From: Streptomyces sp. NRRL F-6676
Lineage (GTDB): Bacteria > Actinomycetota > Actinomycetes > Streptomycetales > Streptomycetaceae
Assembly (NCBI RefSeq): GCF_000725625.1
Contig: NZ_JOHS01000010.1
Coordinates: 310,001 to 374,000 of the forward strand
Direction: 5' to 3'
DNA length: 64,000 nucleotides
In this document: positions 27,267 to 35,836 of the stretch, piece after piece
Layout of the letters: each line of letters begins with the position of its first letter
How positions within the stretch are numbered: position 1 is the stretch's first letter
Translations under genes and position numbers: made by a program
The notes under the pieces: generated by a model
What the model was told of the DNA's origin: nothing
Database searches by the model: none
The model's input: only the letters and a program-made list of their open reading frames with translations

Positions 27267-28394
27267 GTGTCAGCGCACAGGCAGGACGTCCAAGCAGCAC
27301 GCCGGATCGTCGTGAAGGTCGGCTCCTCCTCCCTCACGACCGCCGCCGGCGGCCTGGACGCCGATCGTGTCGACGCCCTGGTCGACGTGCTCGCCAAGCA
27401 CCACGGCGGAGGTGAGAAGGAGGTCGTGCTGGTCTCCTCCGGTGCCATCGCCGCCGGTCTCGCCCCGCTCGGCCTGCGCCGCCGCCCCCGTGACCTGGCC
27501 CGCCAGCAGGCCGCCGCCAGCGTCGGCCAGGGCCTCCTCGTCGCCCGCTACACCGCCTCCTTCGCCCGCTACGGGATCCGCGTCGGGCAGGTGCTGCTCA
27601 CCTCGGACGACACCAGCCGGCGCGCCCACCACCGCAACGCCTCCCGCACGCTGGACAAGCTCCTCGCGATGGGCGCGCTGCCGGTCGTCAACGAGAACGA
27701 CACGGTTGCCACGGACGAGATCCGCTTCGGCGACAACGACCGGCTCGCCGCGCTCGTCGCCCACCTCGTCCACGCGGACCTGCTGGTGCTCCTCTCCGAC
27801 GTGGACGGCGTCTACGACGGCGACCCCGGCAGGCCCGGCACCTCGCGGATATCGCAGGTGCGGGGGCCCGCCGATCTCGCGGGCGTCGAGATCGGCAGTG
27901 CGGGCCGGGCGGGCGTGGGCACGGGCGGCATGGTCACGAAGGTGGAGGCGGCCCGGATCGCGGCGGCGGCCGGCATCCCCGTCGTCCTGACCAGCGCGGT
28001 GCACGCCGCCGAGGCGCTGGCCGGGGGCGACACCGGCACGTACTTCCACCCCACCGGCAAGCGCTCCGCCGACCGGCTGCTCTGGCTCCAGCACGCCTCC
28101 GCCCCGCAGGGGGCGCTGATCCTCGACGACGGGGCCGTCCGCGCGGTCGTCGAGGGCCGCAAGTCGCTGCTGCCCGCGGGCATCGCGGGCGCCGAGGGCG
28201 ACTTCACGGCGGGCGACCCGGTGGAGCTGCGCGACGGCACGGGCCGGGCGGTGGCGCGCGGACTCGTCAACTTCGACGCCAGGGAGATCCCCCGTTTGAT
28301 CGGCCGCTCGACCCACGAGCTGGCGCGGGAACTGGGACCGGCGTACGAGCGGGAGGTCGTGCACCGCGACGACCTGGTCCTGCTGGAGGCGTGA
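27267..28394 (+). CDS. proB: Glutamate 5-kinase
   Basis: ProB phosphorylates glutamate in the first step of proline synthesis and is feedback-inhibited by proline in other species. The 375-residue protein has the amino-acid kinase fold starting RRIVVKVGSSSLT, the VSSGAIAAG and VVNENDTVATDEIRFGDND motifs, and a C-terminal PUA domain (about 285-365). GTG 27267 has GAGAGG just upstream; ATG 27243 would add 8 residues. proA lies 1.6 kb downstream, separated by the frameshifted repetitive gene. Confidence 0.95.
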   Translation: MSAHRQDVQAARRIVVKVGSSSLTTAAGGLDADRVDALVDVLAKHHGGGEKEVVLVSSGAIAAGLAPLGLRRRPRDLARQQAAASVGQGLLVARYTASFARYGIRVGQVLLTSDDTSRRAHHRNASRTLDKLLAMGALPVVNENDTVATDEIRFGDNDRLAALVAHLVHADLLVLLSDVDGVYDGDPGRPGTSRISQVRGPADLAGVEIGSAGRAGVGTGGMVTKVEAARIAAAAGIPVVLTSAVHAAEALAGGDTGTYFHPTGKRSADRLLWLQHASAPQGALILDDGAVRAVVEGRKSLLPAGIAGAEGDFTAGDPVELRDGTGRAVARGLVNFDAREIPRLIGRSTHELARELGPAYEREVVHRDDLVLLEA

Positions 28395-28583
28395 GCGGCG
28401 GGGCTCCGTCCCGCCCCGACCCGCTTCGACCCGCTCCGAACCGAACACCCGTTCGACCACCTCCGACGGAGGACGTTCCGCAAAACCGCCACACGACCGC
28501 CTCCCGCCTGCTCAACTGTCTCCCGGGGACACGTTCCGCACGACCGCTGGACACGGCACGACCGCGCGCTGAAGGAGGCCGCC

Positions 28584-29871
28584 GTGAGACGAGTGCGCCC
28601 TGGGACCCCACCGTCCCACCCCGAGGGCCCCACCCTCGACCCCCGGCCCGGCACCGGGGCTCGCGACCTCCGCCGCGGATCCGTGGCCCGAGACCCCCGG
28701 CCCGGCACCGCGGGCCCCGACCTGCGGCCCGGCTCCGACACCCGCGCCGACCTGCGGCCCGGGTCCGACACCCGCGAGCCCCGGTTCGCGTCCGGCGACC
28801 GCGATACGCGGCCAGGATCCGGCGCCCGGGGGTCCGGGCCCGCGTCCGGCGCCCGTGGGCCCCGGGATCTGGCCGGTGTCCGCGAGGCGCGTGACGTGGC
28901 CGGTCCTCGCGGCTCTCGGGAGGCCTCCGGTGGCCGGGGCGCGGCAGGTGGGCGCGAGCCCCGGGAGACGGGCCGCGTGCCCGAGCCGCGGGCCGGTTCC
29001 GGCGTCCGGGGTGTCGGCGAAGTCGGTCCCGGTGATCGTGAGCCCGGGCCCGCGTCCGGCGCCCGTGGGCCCCGGGATCTGGCCGGTGTCCGCGAGGCGC
29101 GTGACGTGGCCGGTCCTCGCGGCTCTCGGGAGGCCTCCGGTGCGTGAGGCCCCTGGCGCGTCGGGGCTCCCCGGTGGCCGGGGCGCGGCAGGTGGGCGCG
29201 AGCCCCGGGAGACGGGCCGCGTGCCGGAGCCGCGGGCCGGTTCCGGCGTCCGGGGTGTGGGGGAAGCCGTGTCCGGCGATCGTGAACCCGGGGCCGTCTC
29301 CGGCGACCGGGAGTCGCGGTTCGGGTCCGGCGACCGGGAGTCGCGGCTTGGGTCCGGCGATCGGGAGTCGCGGTTCGGGGCCGGTGCGCGCGGGCCGCAG
29401 GCGCTGCGTGGGGTGCGGGCGCTGCGCGGGGCGGGGGAGGGGCGGGGGGCCGTCGGAGGGGTGTACGAGGAGTCCGGCGCGGTGGTCGAGCCCGGCGTCG
29501 ACGGGGGATCCGGGCGGACCGCCGGGGCCGGCGACCGGTTGTGGCATGTCACGCTCAGCGTGTCCGGTGGGGAGGCGCCGCTCGACGACGTCCGGCGGGG
29601 GCTCGAACAGCTCGCGCACGACCACCCCTTCCTGCTCACCAGCCGCTACGCCGGCGACCACGCCGAGATCCGCTACTGGGAGGAGGCCCGCGACCTGCAC
29701 GACGCCGCCGCGGTCGCCCTCCGCCTGTGGGGCGAGCACCGGCGCACCGCCCGGCTGCCACCCTGGGAGATCGTCGGCCTGGAGGTCATCGACCGCGAGA
29801 CCTACCACCAGCGCGTGGCCGCCGGCTACGGCCCGGCCCCCGCGACCCCGGTGGGCGTCCACCCCTTCTGA
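28584..29871 (+). pseudogene. Frameshifted gene: repetitive disordered region plus conserved C-terminal domain
   Basis: GTG 28584 has an excellent AAGGAGG site 5 bases upstream and opens a frame of Arg/Gly/Pro/Asp-rich low-complexity sequence with strong third-position G+C. That frame stops at 29145-29147. The neighbouring frame then continues the same repeat pattern ([30 protein letters not shown]) into a well-behaved domain of about 110 residues, from [20 protein letters not shown] to [10 protein letters not shown] at 29871. I recall that domain as a conserved Streptomyces protein of unknown function. The break falls where a 96-bp duplicated segment carries a 34-bp insertion. GTG 29140, with GGGAGG upstream, could restart translation as a 243-residue protein. 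Decay, sequence error or two overlapping genes are all possible. Confidence 0.6.
28836..29141 (+). repeat. Direct duplication, 96 bp identical, offset 210 bp
   Basis: Bases 28836-28931 recur at 29046-29141 without a difference. The DNA after each copy also matches (about 100 bases more) once a 34-bp insertion in the second copy is skipped. Because 34 is not a multiple of three, the insertion shifts the reading frame of the gene. Confidence 0.85.
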
Positions 29872-29951
29872 CCGGCGCCGGCAATGCTTTTCTCCCGGTT
29901 CGCCCCGTCTCGGAGCGTGGACCGGCCGGTGGCCGGGCCCGCCCGGCGCAC

Positions 29952-29957
29952 TACGCT
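29952..29957 (+). promoter_or_regulatory. -10 box of a leaderless proA promoter
   Basis: TACGCT lies exactly 6 bases before the proA ATG, which would place the transcript start at the A of the start codon. No ribosome site is present. The -35 region is weak. Confidence 0.55.
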
Positions 29958-29963
29958 TTTCCC

Positions 29964-31250
29964 ATGACCACGCTCTCGCCGTACGACTCCATGTCACCGG
30001 TCGCCCGCGCCGCCTACCGGGCGCAGGCCGCGGCCGCCGACATCGCCCCGCTGCCGCGCGCCGTGAAGGACGACACGCTGCTCGCCGTGGCGGACGCGCT
30101 GGAGGTCCGGACGAACGAGATCGTCACCGCCAACGCCAAGGACGTCGAGCGCGCCCGCGCGGCCGGCACCAGCGAGGCCATCGTCGACCGTCTCACCCTC
30201 ACCCCGGAGCGGGTGCGGGCCATCGCCTCCGACGTACGGGACGTGGTCGCGCTGCCCGACCCGGTCGGCGAGGTCGTCCGCGGCTCCACCCTCCCCAACG
30301 GCATCGACCTGCGCCAGATCCGCGTCCCGCTCGGCGTCGTCGGCATCATCTACGAGGCCCGCCCGAACGTGACGGTCGACGCCGCCGCCCTGTGCCTGAA
30401 GTCCGGCAACGCGGTGCTGCTGCGCGGCTCGTCCTCGGCGTACGAGTCGAACACCGCCCTCGTGCGTGTGCTGCGCGACGCGGTCGGCGGGGCCGGGCTG
30501 CCCGCCGACGCCGTCCAGCTCGTGCCCGGCGAGGGCCGCGACGCCGTGCGCGAGCTGATGCGCGCCCGCGGCCTGGTCGACGTGCTGATCCCGCGCGGCG
30601 GCGCCTCCCTGATCCGTACGGTCGTGGAGGAGTCCACCGTCCCGGTGATCGAGACCGGCACCGGCAACTGCCACGTCTACGTGGACGCCGACGCCGACCT
30701 CGACATGGCGGTCGAGATCCTGGTCAACTCCAAGGCCCAGCGCCCCAGCGTCTGCAACGCCGCCGAGACCCTCCTGGTCCACCAGGACATCGCCCCCGAG
30801 TTCCTGCCCCGCGCCCTGGACGCGCTGGCCGACGCCGGGGTCACGGTCCACGGCGACACGCGCGTGCTGGCGTACGCCAAGGACTCCCGGGCCACCGTCG
30901 TCGAGGCCACGGCGGAGGACTGGGACACCGAGTACCTGTCCTACGACATCGCCGCCGGCGTCGTCGACTCGCTGGACAAGGCCGTGGCCCACATCCGGCT
31001 GTGGAGCTCCAAGCACACCGAGGCGATCGTCACCAACTCCCAGCAGGCCGCCCGCCGGTTCACCCAGCTGGTGGACGCGGCCGCGGTCGCCGTGAACGCC
31101 TCCACCCGGTTCACCGACGGCGGCCAGTTCGGCTTCGGCGCCGAGATCGGCATCTCCACGCAGAAGCTGCACGCCCGCGGCCCCATGGGCCTGCCGGAGC
31201 TGACCAGCACCAAGTACGTCGTCACGGGCGACGGCCACGTACGACGCTGA
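29964..31250 (+). CDS. proA: Gamma-glutamyl phosphate reductase
   Basis: ProA reduces glutamyl-5-phosphate to the semialdehyde with NADPH, the second step of proline synthesis. The 428-residue protein has the aldehyde-dehydrogenase-like fold. Visible blocks include [20 protein letters not shown] and [10 protein letters not shown], the [13 protein letters not shown] segment with the catalytic cysteine, and [20 protein letters not shown] near the end. ATG 29964 has no ribosome site, but a TACGCT six bases upstream points to a leaderless transcript, so it is probably transcribed apart from the upstream gene. Confidence 0.96.
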   Translation: MTTLSPYDSMSPVARAAYRAQAAAADIAPLPRAVKDDTLLAVADALEVRTNEIVTANAKDVERARAAGTSEAIVDRLTLTPERVRAIASDVRDVVALPDPVGEVVRGSTLPNGIDLRQIRVPLGVVGIIYEARPNVTVDAAALCLKSGNAVLLRGSSSAYESNTALVRVLRDAVGGAGLPADAVQLVPGEGRDAVRELMRARGLVDVLIPRGGASLIRTVVEESTVPVIETGTGNCHVYVDADADLDMAVEILVNSKAQRPSVCNAAETLLVHQDIAPEFLPRALDALADAGVTVHGDTRVLAYAKDSRATVVEATAEDWDTEYLSYDIAAGVVDSLDKAVAHIRLWSSKHTEAIVTNSQQAARRFTQLVDAAAVAVNASTRFTDGGQFGFGAEIGISTQKLHARGPMGLPELTSTKYVVTGDGHVRR

Positions 31251-31290
31251 CGAATTGTCGTGCGCCCTGCCCAAATCGACCCCCCGGGAC

Positions 31291-31296
31291 TACTCT
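31291..31296 (+). promoter_or_regulatory. -10 box of a leaderless promoter
   Basis: TACTCT lies 6 bases before GTG 31303, the same spacing as for proA, the next gene and the leuS leader. Confidence 0.5.
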
Positions 31297-31302
31297 GGAT
31301 CC

Positions 31303-31908
31303 GTGCCGGAGGACGTGGGGGGCACGCCGTTCCCTGACGGCTGGGAGCCCGACGACGACCACGACCGCGGAGCGACGGACGAAGAGTTCGCCTCCGTGGT
31401 CTTCGACGAGTCCTTCGTACGCGCCGCCGTGGTCCACGAGCCGACGGCCGTGGAACGCCTCCTCGCCGCCGCACAGGCCCGCGCCGAGGCCCAGGAGGCC
31501 GAGGCCCGCCGGGCGCACACCAGGGGCGCCCTGGGCGACGACGATCACTACGACGACTACGAGGACGGCTACGGCCGGGGCACCGGCCACGGCCCGGACT
31601 TCGACGACCTCGACGACAGCGGCCTCCTCGGCGGCCGGTACGGCGTCCGGGGACGGCTGTACGGCAAGCACGCCCGCTGGCACCGCCCGGTGGCCTGGAT
31701 GCTCGCCCTCGTGATGGGCGTCGGCATGGTCGCACTGGCGTTCGCCGCCGTCTACCGGGGCTCGTCCTCCCCGGACCGCCGGGACCAGGTCCCGCCGCCC
31801 GCCTCGACGGGACTGGAACAGGGCCGGGGCACGGGCGCCGACGCGGACGCCGGCACGTCCGCCGAGCTCTCCCCGCCCGCGGTCTCCGCGGTACCGCCCG
31901 CACCCTGA
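31303..31908 (+). CDS. Single-span membrane protein with SVVFDESFVRAA motif
   Basis: I do not recognise a named family. The 201-residue protein has an acidic cytoplasmic part containing EEFASVVFDESFVRAAVVHE, a helical Ala/Glu-rich segment, an Asp/Gly/Tyr-rich stretch, one membrane span (about residues 127-147, WMLALVMGVGMVALAFAAV) and a short Pro/Ser-rich outer tail. The next gene encodes a protein with the same motif before its own span, so the two are probably functionally linked. GTG 31303 is chosen for its TACTCT box; an earlier start at 31255 would add 16 unlikely residues. Confidence 0.75.
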   Translation: MPEDVGGTPFPDGWEPDDDHDRGATDEEFASVVFDESFVRAAVVHEPTAVERLLAAAQARAEAQEAEARRAHTRGALGDDDHYDDYEDGYGRGTGHGPDFDDLDDSGLLGGRYGVRGRLYGKHARWHRPVAWMLALVMGVGMVALAFAAVYRGSSSPDRRDQVPPPASTGLEQGRGTGADADAGTSAELSPPAVSAVPPAP

Positions 31909-31998
31909 GCCGACCGGGCGCGCGACCGTCCCCACAACTGGCCGGGACCTGACAGAACTTGTCTCGTAGCACGGCGTTTACCGGAGCTCCGCGAGACC

Positions 31999-32004
31999 TA
32001 CCCT
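31999..32004 (+). promoter_or_regulatory. -10 box of a leaderless promoter
   Basis: TACCCT ends 6 bases before ATG 32011 and there is no ribosome site, indicating a transcript that begins at the start codon. Confidence 0.5.
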
Positions 32005-32010
32005 GAAAGT

Positions 32011-33072
32011 ATGGGCGGCCCAGGAAACCCACCCGAGGGGACCCCCGAGGGTGCCCCCGGCGGTGGCGAGGACGAGTACCGATCCGTCGTCTTCGACGAA
32101 TCGTTCGTCCGCGCTGCCCGCCTCCAGGAGTTCTCCGCGCGGGAGCGGATCTCCGACCACGCCCCCGCCGTGCGCCGCCGCCCCGCCGTCCTGCGGCGCG
32201 GGCTCTCCCGGCAGGCGCTGTTCCTCGTCCTGCTGATCGCGCTCGCCTTCGGCACCGCGATCTACATGGGCTTCCGCCACCCGTACCAGAAGCCCGTCGC
32301 GCGGCCCGCCCAGCCGCTGCGGACGACGGTGATCCCGCTGGCCCCGCGCTCCGCCGTCCCCGGCTCCGCCGACGCCGAGGCGCTCTTCGCCGGCAGCCCG
32401 GCCGCCCGGTTCCGCCACGGCGCGGAGGGGATCACCCTGCCGGCCGTACGGCGCACCGCGCACTTCACCGAGAGCCAGGTCCTCTCCGCGCTGACCACCG
32501 CCAAGGACTACCTCGTCGACTCCGCGCTCGACCCGGACGTCCTCACCGGCGGCGCCGTGCGGTCCGTACGGCTGCTCCTCGACCCGCAGCAGTTCGAACA
32601 GTTCGACCGGAGCTTCGACCACCCCGCCGCGGACGGCCGGCACGCCCCCACCGGCTGGCTGATCCGCTTCGACCCCTCCCGCGCCGAGCTGGCCGACCGC
32701 GACATCCGGGTACGGGGCACCCTGCGGGCCACCGAGGCCGCCTCCGACGTGCTGGAGGTCGTCGCCGACCACACCCTGGTGTACGCCCTGCGCCCGACCG
32801 GCTCCGGCGCCGGCGCCAAGGCCTCGCTGTTCACCGTGCGGCGCGAACTGACGTTCCACTTCGACCGGGGCGACCTGCGGCTGCACCAGACGGAACTGAC
32901 CGCCTCCTACGTCCAGGCCGGGCCTCTCTCCTGCGCCGAGGACCCGGCCGACCACTTCCTCCCCCTCCTGGCCGGCCAGACCCCCAAACCCGGCACCCCC
33001 GCCGGCACCAACCCCTACGCCACCGGCACGGCCACGGCCCTCTGCGGCACGCTGTCCACGACGGCACCGTAG
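32011..33072 (+). CDS. Membrane protein with SVVFDESFVRAA motif and large extracytoplasmic domain
   Basis: The family is unnamed to me, though similar proteins occur in Streptomyces. Of 353 residues, the first 65 are cytoplasmic and contain EDEYRSVVFDESFVRAARLQ then EFSARERI, nearly the same as in the preceding gene. One span follows (about 70-88, ALFLVLLIALAFGTAIYMG). An outer domain of about 260 residues has two cysteines near its end that could form a disulfide. No enzymatic motif is visible. The gene is 102 bases after its relative and seems to have its own leaderless promoter. Gene duplication or co-option of the short motif is the likely link. Confidence 0.8.
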   Translation: MGGPGNPPEGTPEGAPGGGEDEYRSVVFDESFVRAARLQEFSARERISDHAPAVRRRPAVLRRGLSRQALFLVLLIALAFGTAIYMGFRHPYQKPVARPAQPLRTTVIPLAPRSAVPGSADAEALFAGSPAARFRHGAEGITLPAVRRTAHFTESQVLSALTTAKDYLVDSALDPDVLTGGAVRSVRLLLDPQQFEQFDRSFDHPAADGRHAPTGWLIRFDPSRAELADRDIRVRGTLRATEAASDVLEVVADHTLVYALRPTGSGAGAKASLFTVRRELTFHFDRGDLRLHQTELTASYVQAGPLSCAEDPADHFLPLLAGQTPKPGTPAGTNPYATGTATALCGTLSTTAP

Positions 33073-33075
33073 GCG

Positions 33076-33150
33076 CCCCTCACGGGGCGCGGAGCTGTGT
33101 CCTCTGCGCGGAGCTGTTCCTCTGCGCGGCGCTGTGTCCTCCGCGCGGCT
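33076..33150 (+). repeat. Dispersed repeat, copy C, with three short tandem units
   Basis: After 'cgcccctcacggggcgcgg', units of about 18-20 bases (gcgcggagctgtgtcctct, gcgcggagctgttcctct, gcgcggcgctgtgtcctcc) follow one another between two convergent genes. The same words appear inverted in the 24.7 kb copy. Confidence 0.7.
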
Positions 33151-33204
33151 CCGCCGCGGGGGCGCGAGAAGCCCGCACCCACCCGCACTCCCCACCCGCC
33201 CCCG

Positions 33205-34329
33205 CTACCCCTCGCCCTCTTCGTCATCGCGCCCCGGCGCATCCCCGGCCGCGTCCTTCGGCGGCGCGTCCTTCGACGGAGTCGACGTGAACCCGTCGAA
33301 CCCACGCCGCACGCGCCCGCCGATCCCCCCGGCCCCGCCCGCGAGATCGCTGACCAGCTTCATCAACGGATCCTTCGAGCTCTTCACATTGCTCGCGTAG
33401 TGCGCCGCCGACTCCCGGAAGGAGTCGGACACGGACGCGTCCTTGTCCTCCGCCCGCCGCGGATAGTGCCCGTCCATCAGCCGCTGGTAATCCCGCGACT
33501 CCGCCCACTTCTTCAGCTCCGCCGCCCGCACCGTGGTGAACGGATGCGACCGCGGCAGCACGTTGAGGATCTTCAGCACGGAGTCCCGCAGGTCACCCCC
33601 CGCCTCGTACTCCTCCGCCTGCTCCAGGAACGCGTCCACGTTCATCTCGTGCAGATGGTTGCCGCCCGCTATCTTCATCAGCCCCCGCATCGACGCCCGC
33701 AGATCCTGCCCGACCAGCAGCCCCGCCCGGTCCGCCGACAGCTCCGACTTGCGGAACCACTCGCGCAGCGCGGTCACGATCGCCATGACCGCGAGATTGC
33801 CCAGCGGAATCCAGGCCACCCGCAGCGCGAGGCTGGTGAGGAACAGCAGGATCGTGCGGTACACGGAGTGACCGGACAGCGCGTGCCCCACCTCGTGCCC
33901 GACGACCGCCCGCATCTCCTCCTCGTCGAGCAGCTCGACGAGCCCCGTGGTCACCACGATGATCGGCTCGTCCATGCCGATGCACATCGCGTTGGGCTGC
34001 GGGTTCTGGGTGACGTACATCGGCGGGACCTTCTCCAGGTCCAGGATGTAACAGGCGTCCCGCAGCATGTCGTTGAGGTGGGCGAACTGCGCGTCCGAGA
34101 CCCGTACCGAGTCGGACAGGAACAGCAGCCGCAGGCTGCGCTCGGGCAGCAGGCCGCTGAGCGCCTTGAAGACGGTGTCGAAGCCGCTGAGCTTGCGCAG
34201 GGCCACCAGGGCCGAACGGTCCGCCGGATGTTCGTACGCGCGCGAGGAGATCCCCGGGAAACGCCTGCGCTGCCTGCTGGGCACCTTCTCGTGCCCGTGG
34301 GATCCGTTCGGTCGGCTGTCGTCGGACAT
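33205..34329 (-). CDS. M48 family zinc metalloprotease
   Basis: M48 (HtpX-type) proteases are membrane-associated and degrade damaged proteins. The 374-residue protein has HEVGH as the zinc motif, followed by GHSVYRTILLFLTSLALRVA, a membrane-inserting helix, and a second hydrophobic segment. ELSADRAG supplies the third zinc ligand. The C-terminal 90 residues are Lys/Asp/Gly-rich and probably disordered. ATG 34329 has GGGGGA 5 bases upstream on the minus strand; ATG 34341 would add 4 residues. It is convergent with the preceding membrane protein gene. Confidence 0.9.
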   Translation of the reverse strand: MSDDSRPNGSHGHEKVPSRQRRRFPGISSRAYEHPADRSALVALRKLSGFDTVFKALSGLLPERSLRLLFLSDSVRVSDAQFAHLNDMLRDACYILDLEKVPPMYVTQNPQPNAMCIGMDEPIIVVTTGLVELLDEEEMRAVVGHEVGHALSGHSVYRTILLFLTSLALRVAWIPLGNLAVMAIVTALREWFRKSELSADRAGLLVGQDLRASMRGLMKIAGGNHLHEMNVDAFLEQAEEYEAGGDLRDSVLKILNVLPRSHPFTTVRAAELKKWAESRDYQRLMDGHYPRRAEDKDASVSDSFRESAAHYASNVKSSKDPLMKLVSDLAGGAGGIGGRVRRGFDGFTSTPSKDAPPKDAAGDAPGRDDEEGEG

Positions 34330-34571
34330 GTGGTCCCCCATACGTCGATGGCTGCCCTGTCGCTGCCTGCTGTGCGGTGGTCGTCGTGAGTCTCGGGAGA
34401 ATCGGGAGAATCGTGCGGATCGGAAGGATCGAGGCGTCGTCGAAGGTGTGAACCGGGGTGAGAATCCGGTGGGAGCCGTACAAGAACACCCGCCCTCCCC
34501 GCGCCCCCGGAGCGGGACCCAGCCTAGGCGGAGTTACCGTGGCAGGGCAGCACACCCGTAAGGAGCGATCC

Positions 34572-34730
34572 ATGGAGCACATCCCCGCCGCCTGGCTCAC
34601 CGGGGCGGCCGACGCCGCCGCACGGCAGGGCTCCGGATACCTCCTCCGCGTCGTACTGATCGTCATGGTCGTCGGCTGCGCCTTCACCGCCTGGTTCGTG
34701 CTGCGCGGTTACGGCCGACACGACGACTGA
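34572..34730 (+). CDS. 52-residue single-span membrane protein
   Basis: I do not recognise it. ATG 34572 has a perfect AAGGAG 6 bases upstream. The peptide has an amphipathic N-terminus, a membrane span at about residues 24-43 (LLRVVLIVMVVGCAFTAWFV) and a short basic/acidic tail. Its coding bias is good. It stands alone between the M48 gene and another tiny membrane protein gene. Confidence 0.75.
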   Translation: MEHIPAAWLTGAADAAARQGSGYLLRVVLIVMVVGCAFTAWFVLRGYGRHDD

Positions 34731-34889
34731 CGCGTACCAGCCCCGAACGGTTGCCCGAATAGGCGTTCGGAGCGGCCCCTCGGACCCCGCGCCCGCCCCA
34801 ACGGTGGAGTCGGCGTGAGGCGCGCACAGGCCCCCGCATACGATGAGGCGACGTCTTTATTCCGCCCACACCGGATAGGTCTGCCGAAG

Positions 34890-35054
34890 ATGAGCCTTCC
34901 CAGCACCGCAGCCCAGTTGGTCACTCTCGCCGCCGAGGGCGGGGAGCACGGTGGCAACCACGAGAGCCTCAACCCCGCCGTGACGGGCGGCGCGGCCCTG
35001 TTCATCCTGCTCCTGCTGCTGTGGATCACCACCCGGTTCAACCGCGACCGCTGA
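34890..35054 (+). CDS. 54-residue conserved single-span membrane protein
   Basis: The peptide [20 protein letters not shown] continues through a His/Asn-rich linker into a membrane span ([13 protein letters not shown]) and ends in RFNRDR. I recall this as a small protein conserved in Streptomyces upstream of nadD; its function is unknown to me. ATG 34890 is preceded by a poor CGAAG site. An upstream start at 34815 is possible but less likely. Confidence 0.75.
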   Translation: MSLPSTAAQLVTLAAEGGEHGGNHESLNPAVTGGAALFILLLLLWITTRFNRDR

Positions 35055-35145
35055 ACCCCGGGCGCAGTGTGGTCCCGGCCATGACATGGCTCGAGGGACG
35101 CCCGTCGGACGGAGCTCGTGGGACGGGCCGGTAGGGTCTGCACGC

Positions 35146-35820
35146 ATGGGAGAGCAGGACATGCCTACCGGTCCGGCGAGCGGCGCGGCCCCCGTGGCCC
35201 GGCGCGGCCCCGGCAACGCACCGTCGAATCCGGGCAAACGCCGTCTCGGCGTCATGGGCGGAACGTTTGACCCGATCCACCACGGACACCTCGTCGCCGC
35301 CAGCGAGGTCGCCGCGCAGTTCCATCTGGACGAGGTGGTGTTCGTCCCCACCGGCCAGCCCTGGCAGAAGGCCGACCGGCACGTCACGCCGGCCGAGGAC
35401 CGCTATCTGATGACGGTCATCGCCACCGCCGAGAACCCGCAGTTCTCGGTCAGCCGCATCGACATCGACCGCGGCGGCCCCACGTACACCACGGACACCC
35501 TGCGCGACCTGCGCGCCCTCAACCCCGACACCGACCTGTTCTTCATCACCGGTGCCGACGCCCTGGGACAGATCCTCACCTGGCGGTACACCGAGGAACT
35601 GTTCTCCCTCGCCCACTTCATCGGCGTCACCCGCCCCGGCCACACCCTGACCGACCCGGGCCTGCCCGAGGGCGGTGTCTCGCTGATCGAGGTCCCGGCG
35701 CTGGCCATCTCCTCCACCGACTGCCGCGCGCGGGTCGCGAGCGGCGAGCCGGTCTGGTACCTGGTGCCGGACGGCGTGGTGCGCTACATCGACAAACGCC
35801 AGCTGTACCGCGGCGAGTGA
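35146..35820 (+). CDS. nadD: Nicotinate-nucleotide adenylyltransferase
   Basis: NadD joins nicotinate mononucleotide and ATP in NAD synthesis. The 224-residue protein has the nucleotidyltransferase signature [15 protein letters not shown] near residues 35-50 and the later ISSTDCR motif (the SxTxxR signature). The first 30 residues are a Gly/Pro/Ala leader not needed for the fold. ATG 35146 lies 8 bases after TAGGGT (possible leaderless start); ATG 35161 with GGGAGA upstream is equally good. The LytR_C gene follows by 16 bases, and rsfS follows that, a usual actinobacterial order. Confidence 0.93.
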   Translation: MGEQDMPTGPASGAAPVARRGPGNAPSNPGKRRLGVMGGTFDPIHHGHLVAASEVAAQFHLDEVVFVPTGQPWQKADRHVTPAEDRYLMTVIATAENPQFSVSRIDIDRGGPTYTTDTLRDLRALNPDTDLFFITGADALGQILTWRYTEELFSLAHFIGVTRPGHTLTDPGLPEGGVSLIEVPALAISSTDCRARVASGEPVWYLVPDGVVRYIDKRQLYRGE

Positions 35821-35836
35821 GCCGAGAGGGGCACCG

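Noticed and set aside
28512..29639. Pro/Arg-rich minus-strand frame opposite the frameshifted repetitive gene
   Set aside because: It is a shadow of the duplicated low-complexity region; the plus strand has the ribosome site and the conserved domain.
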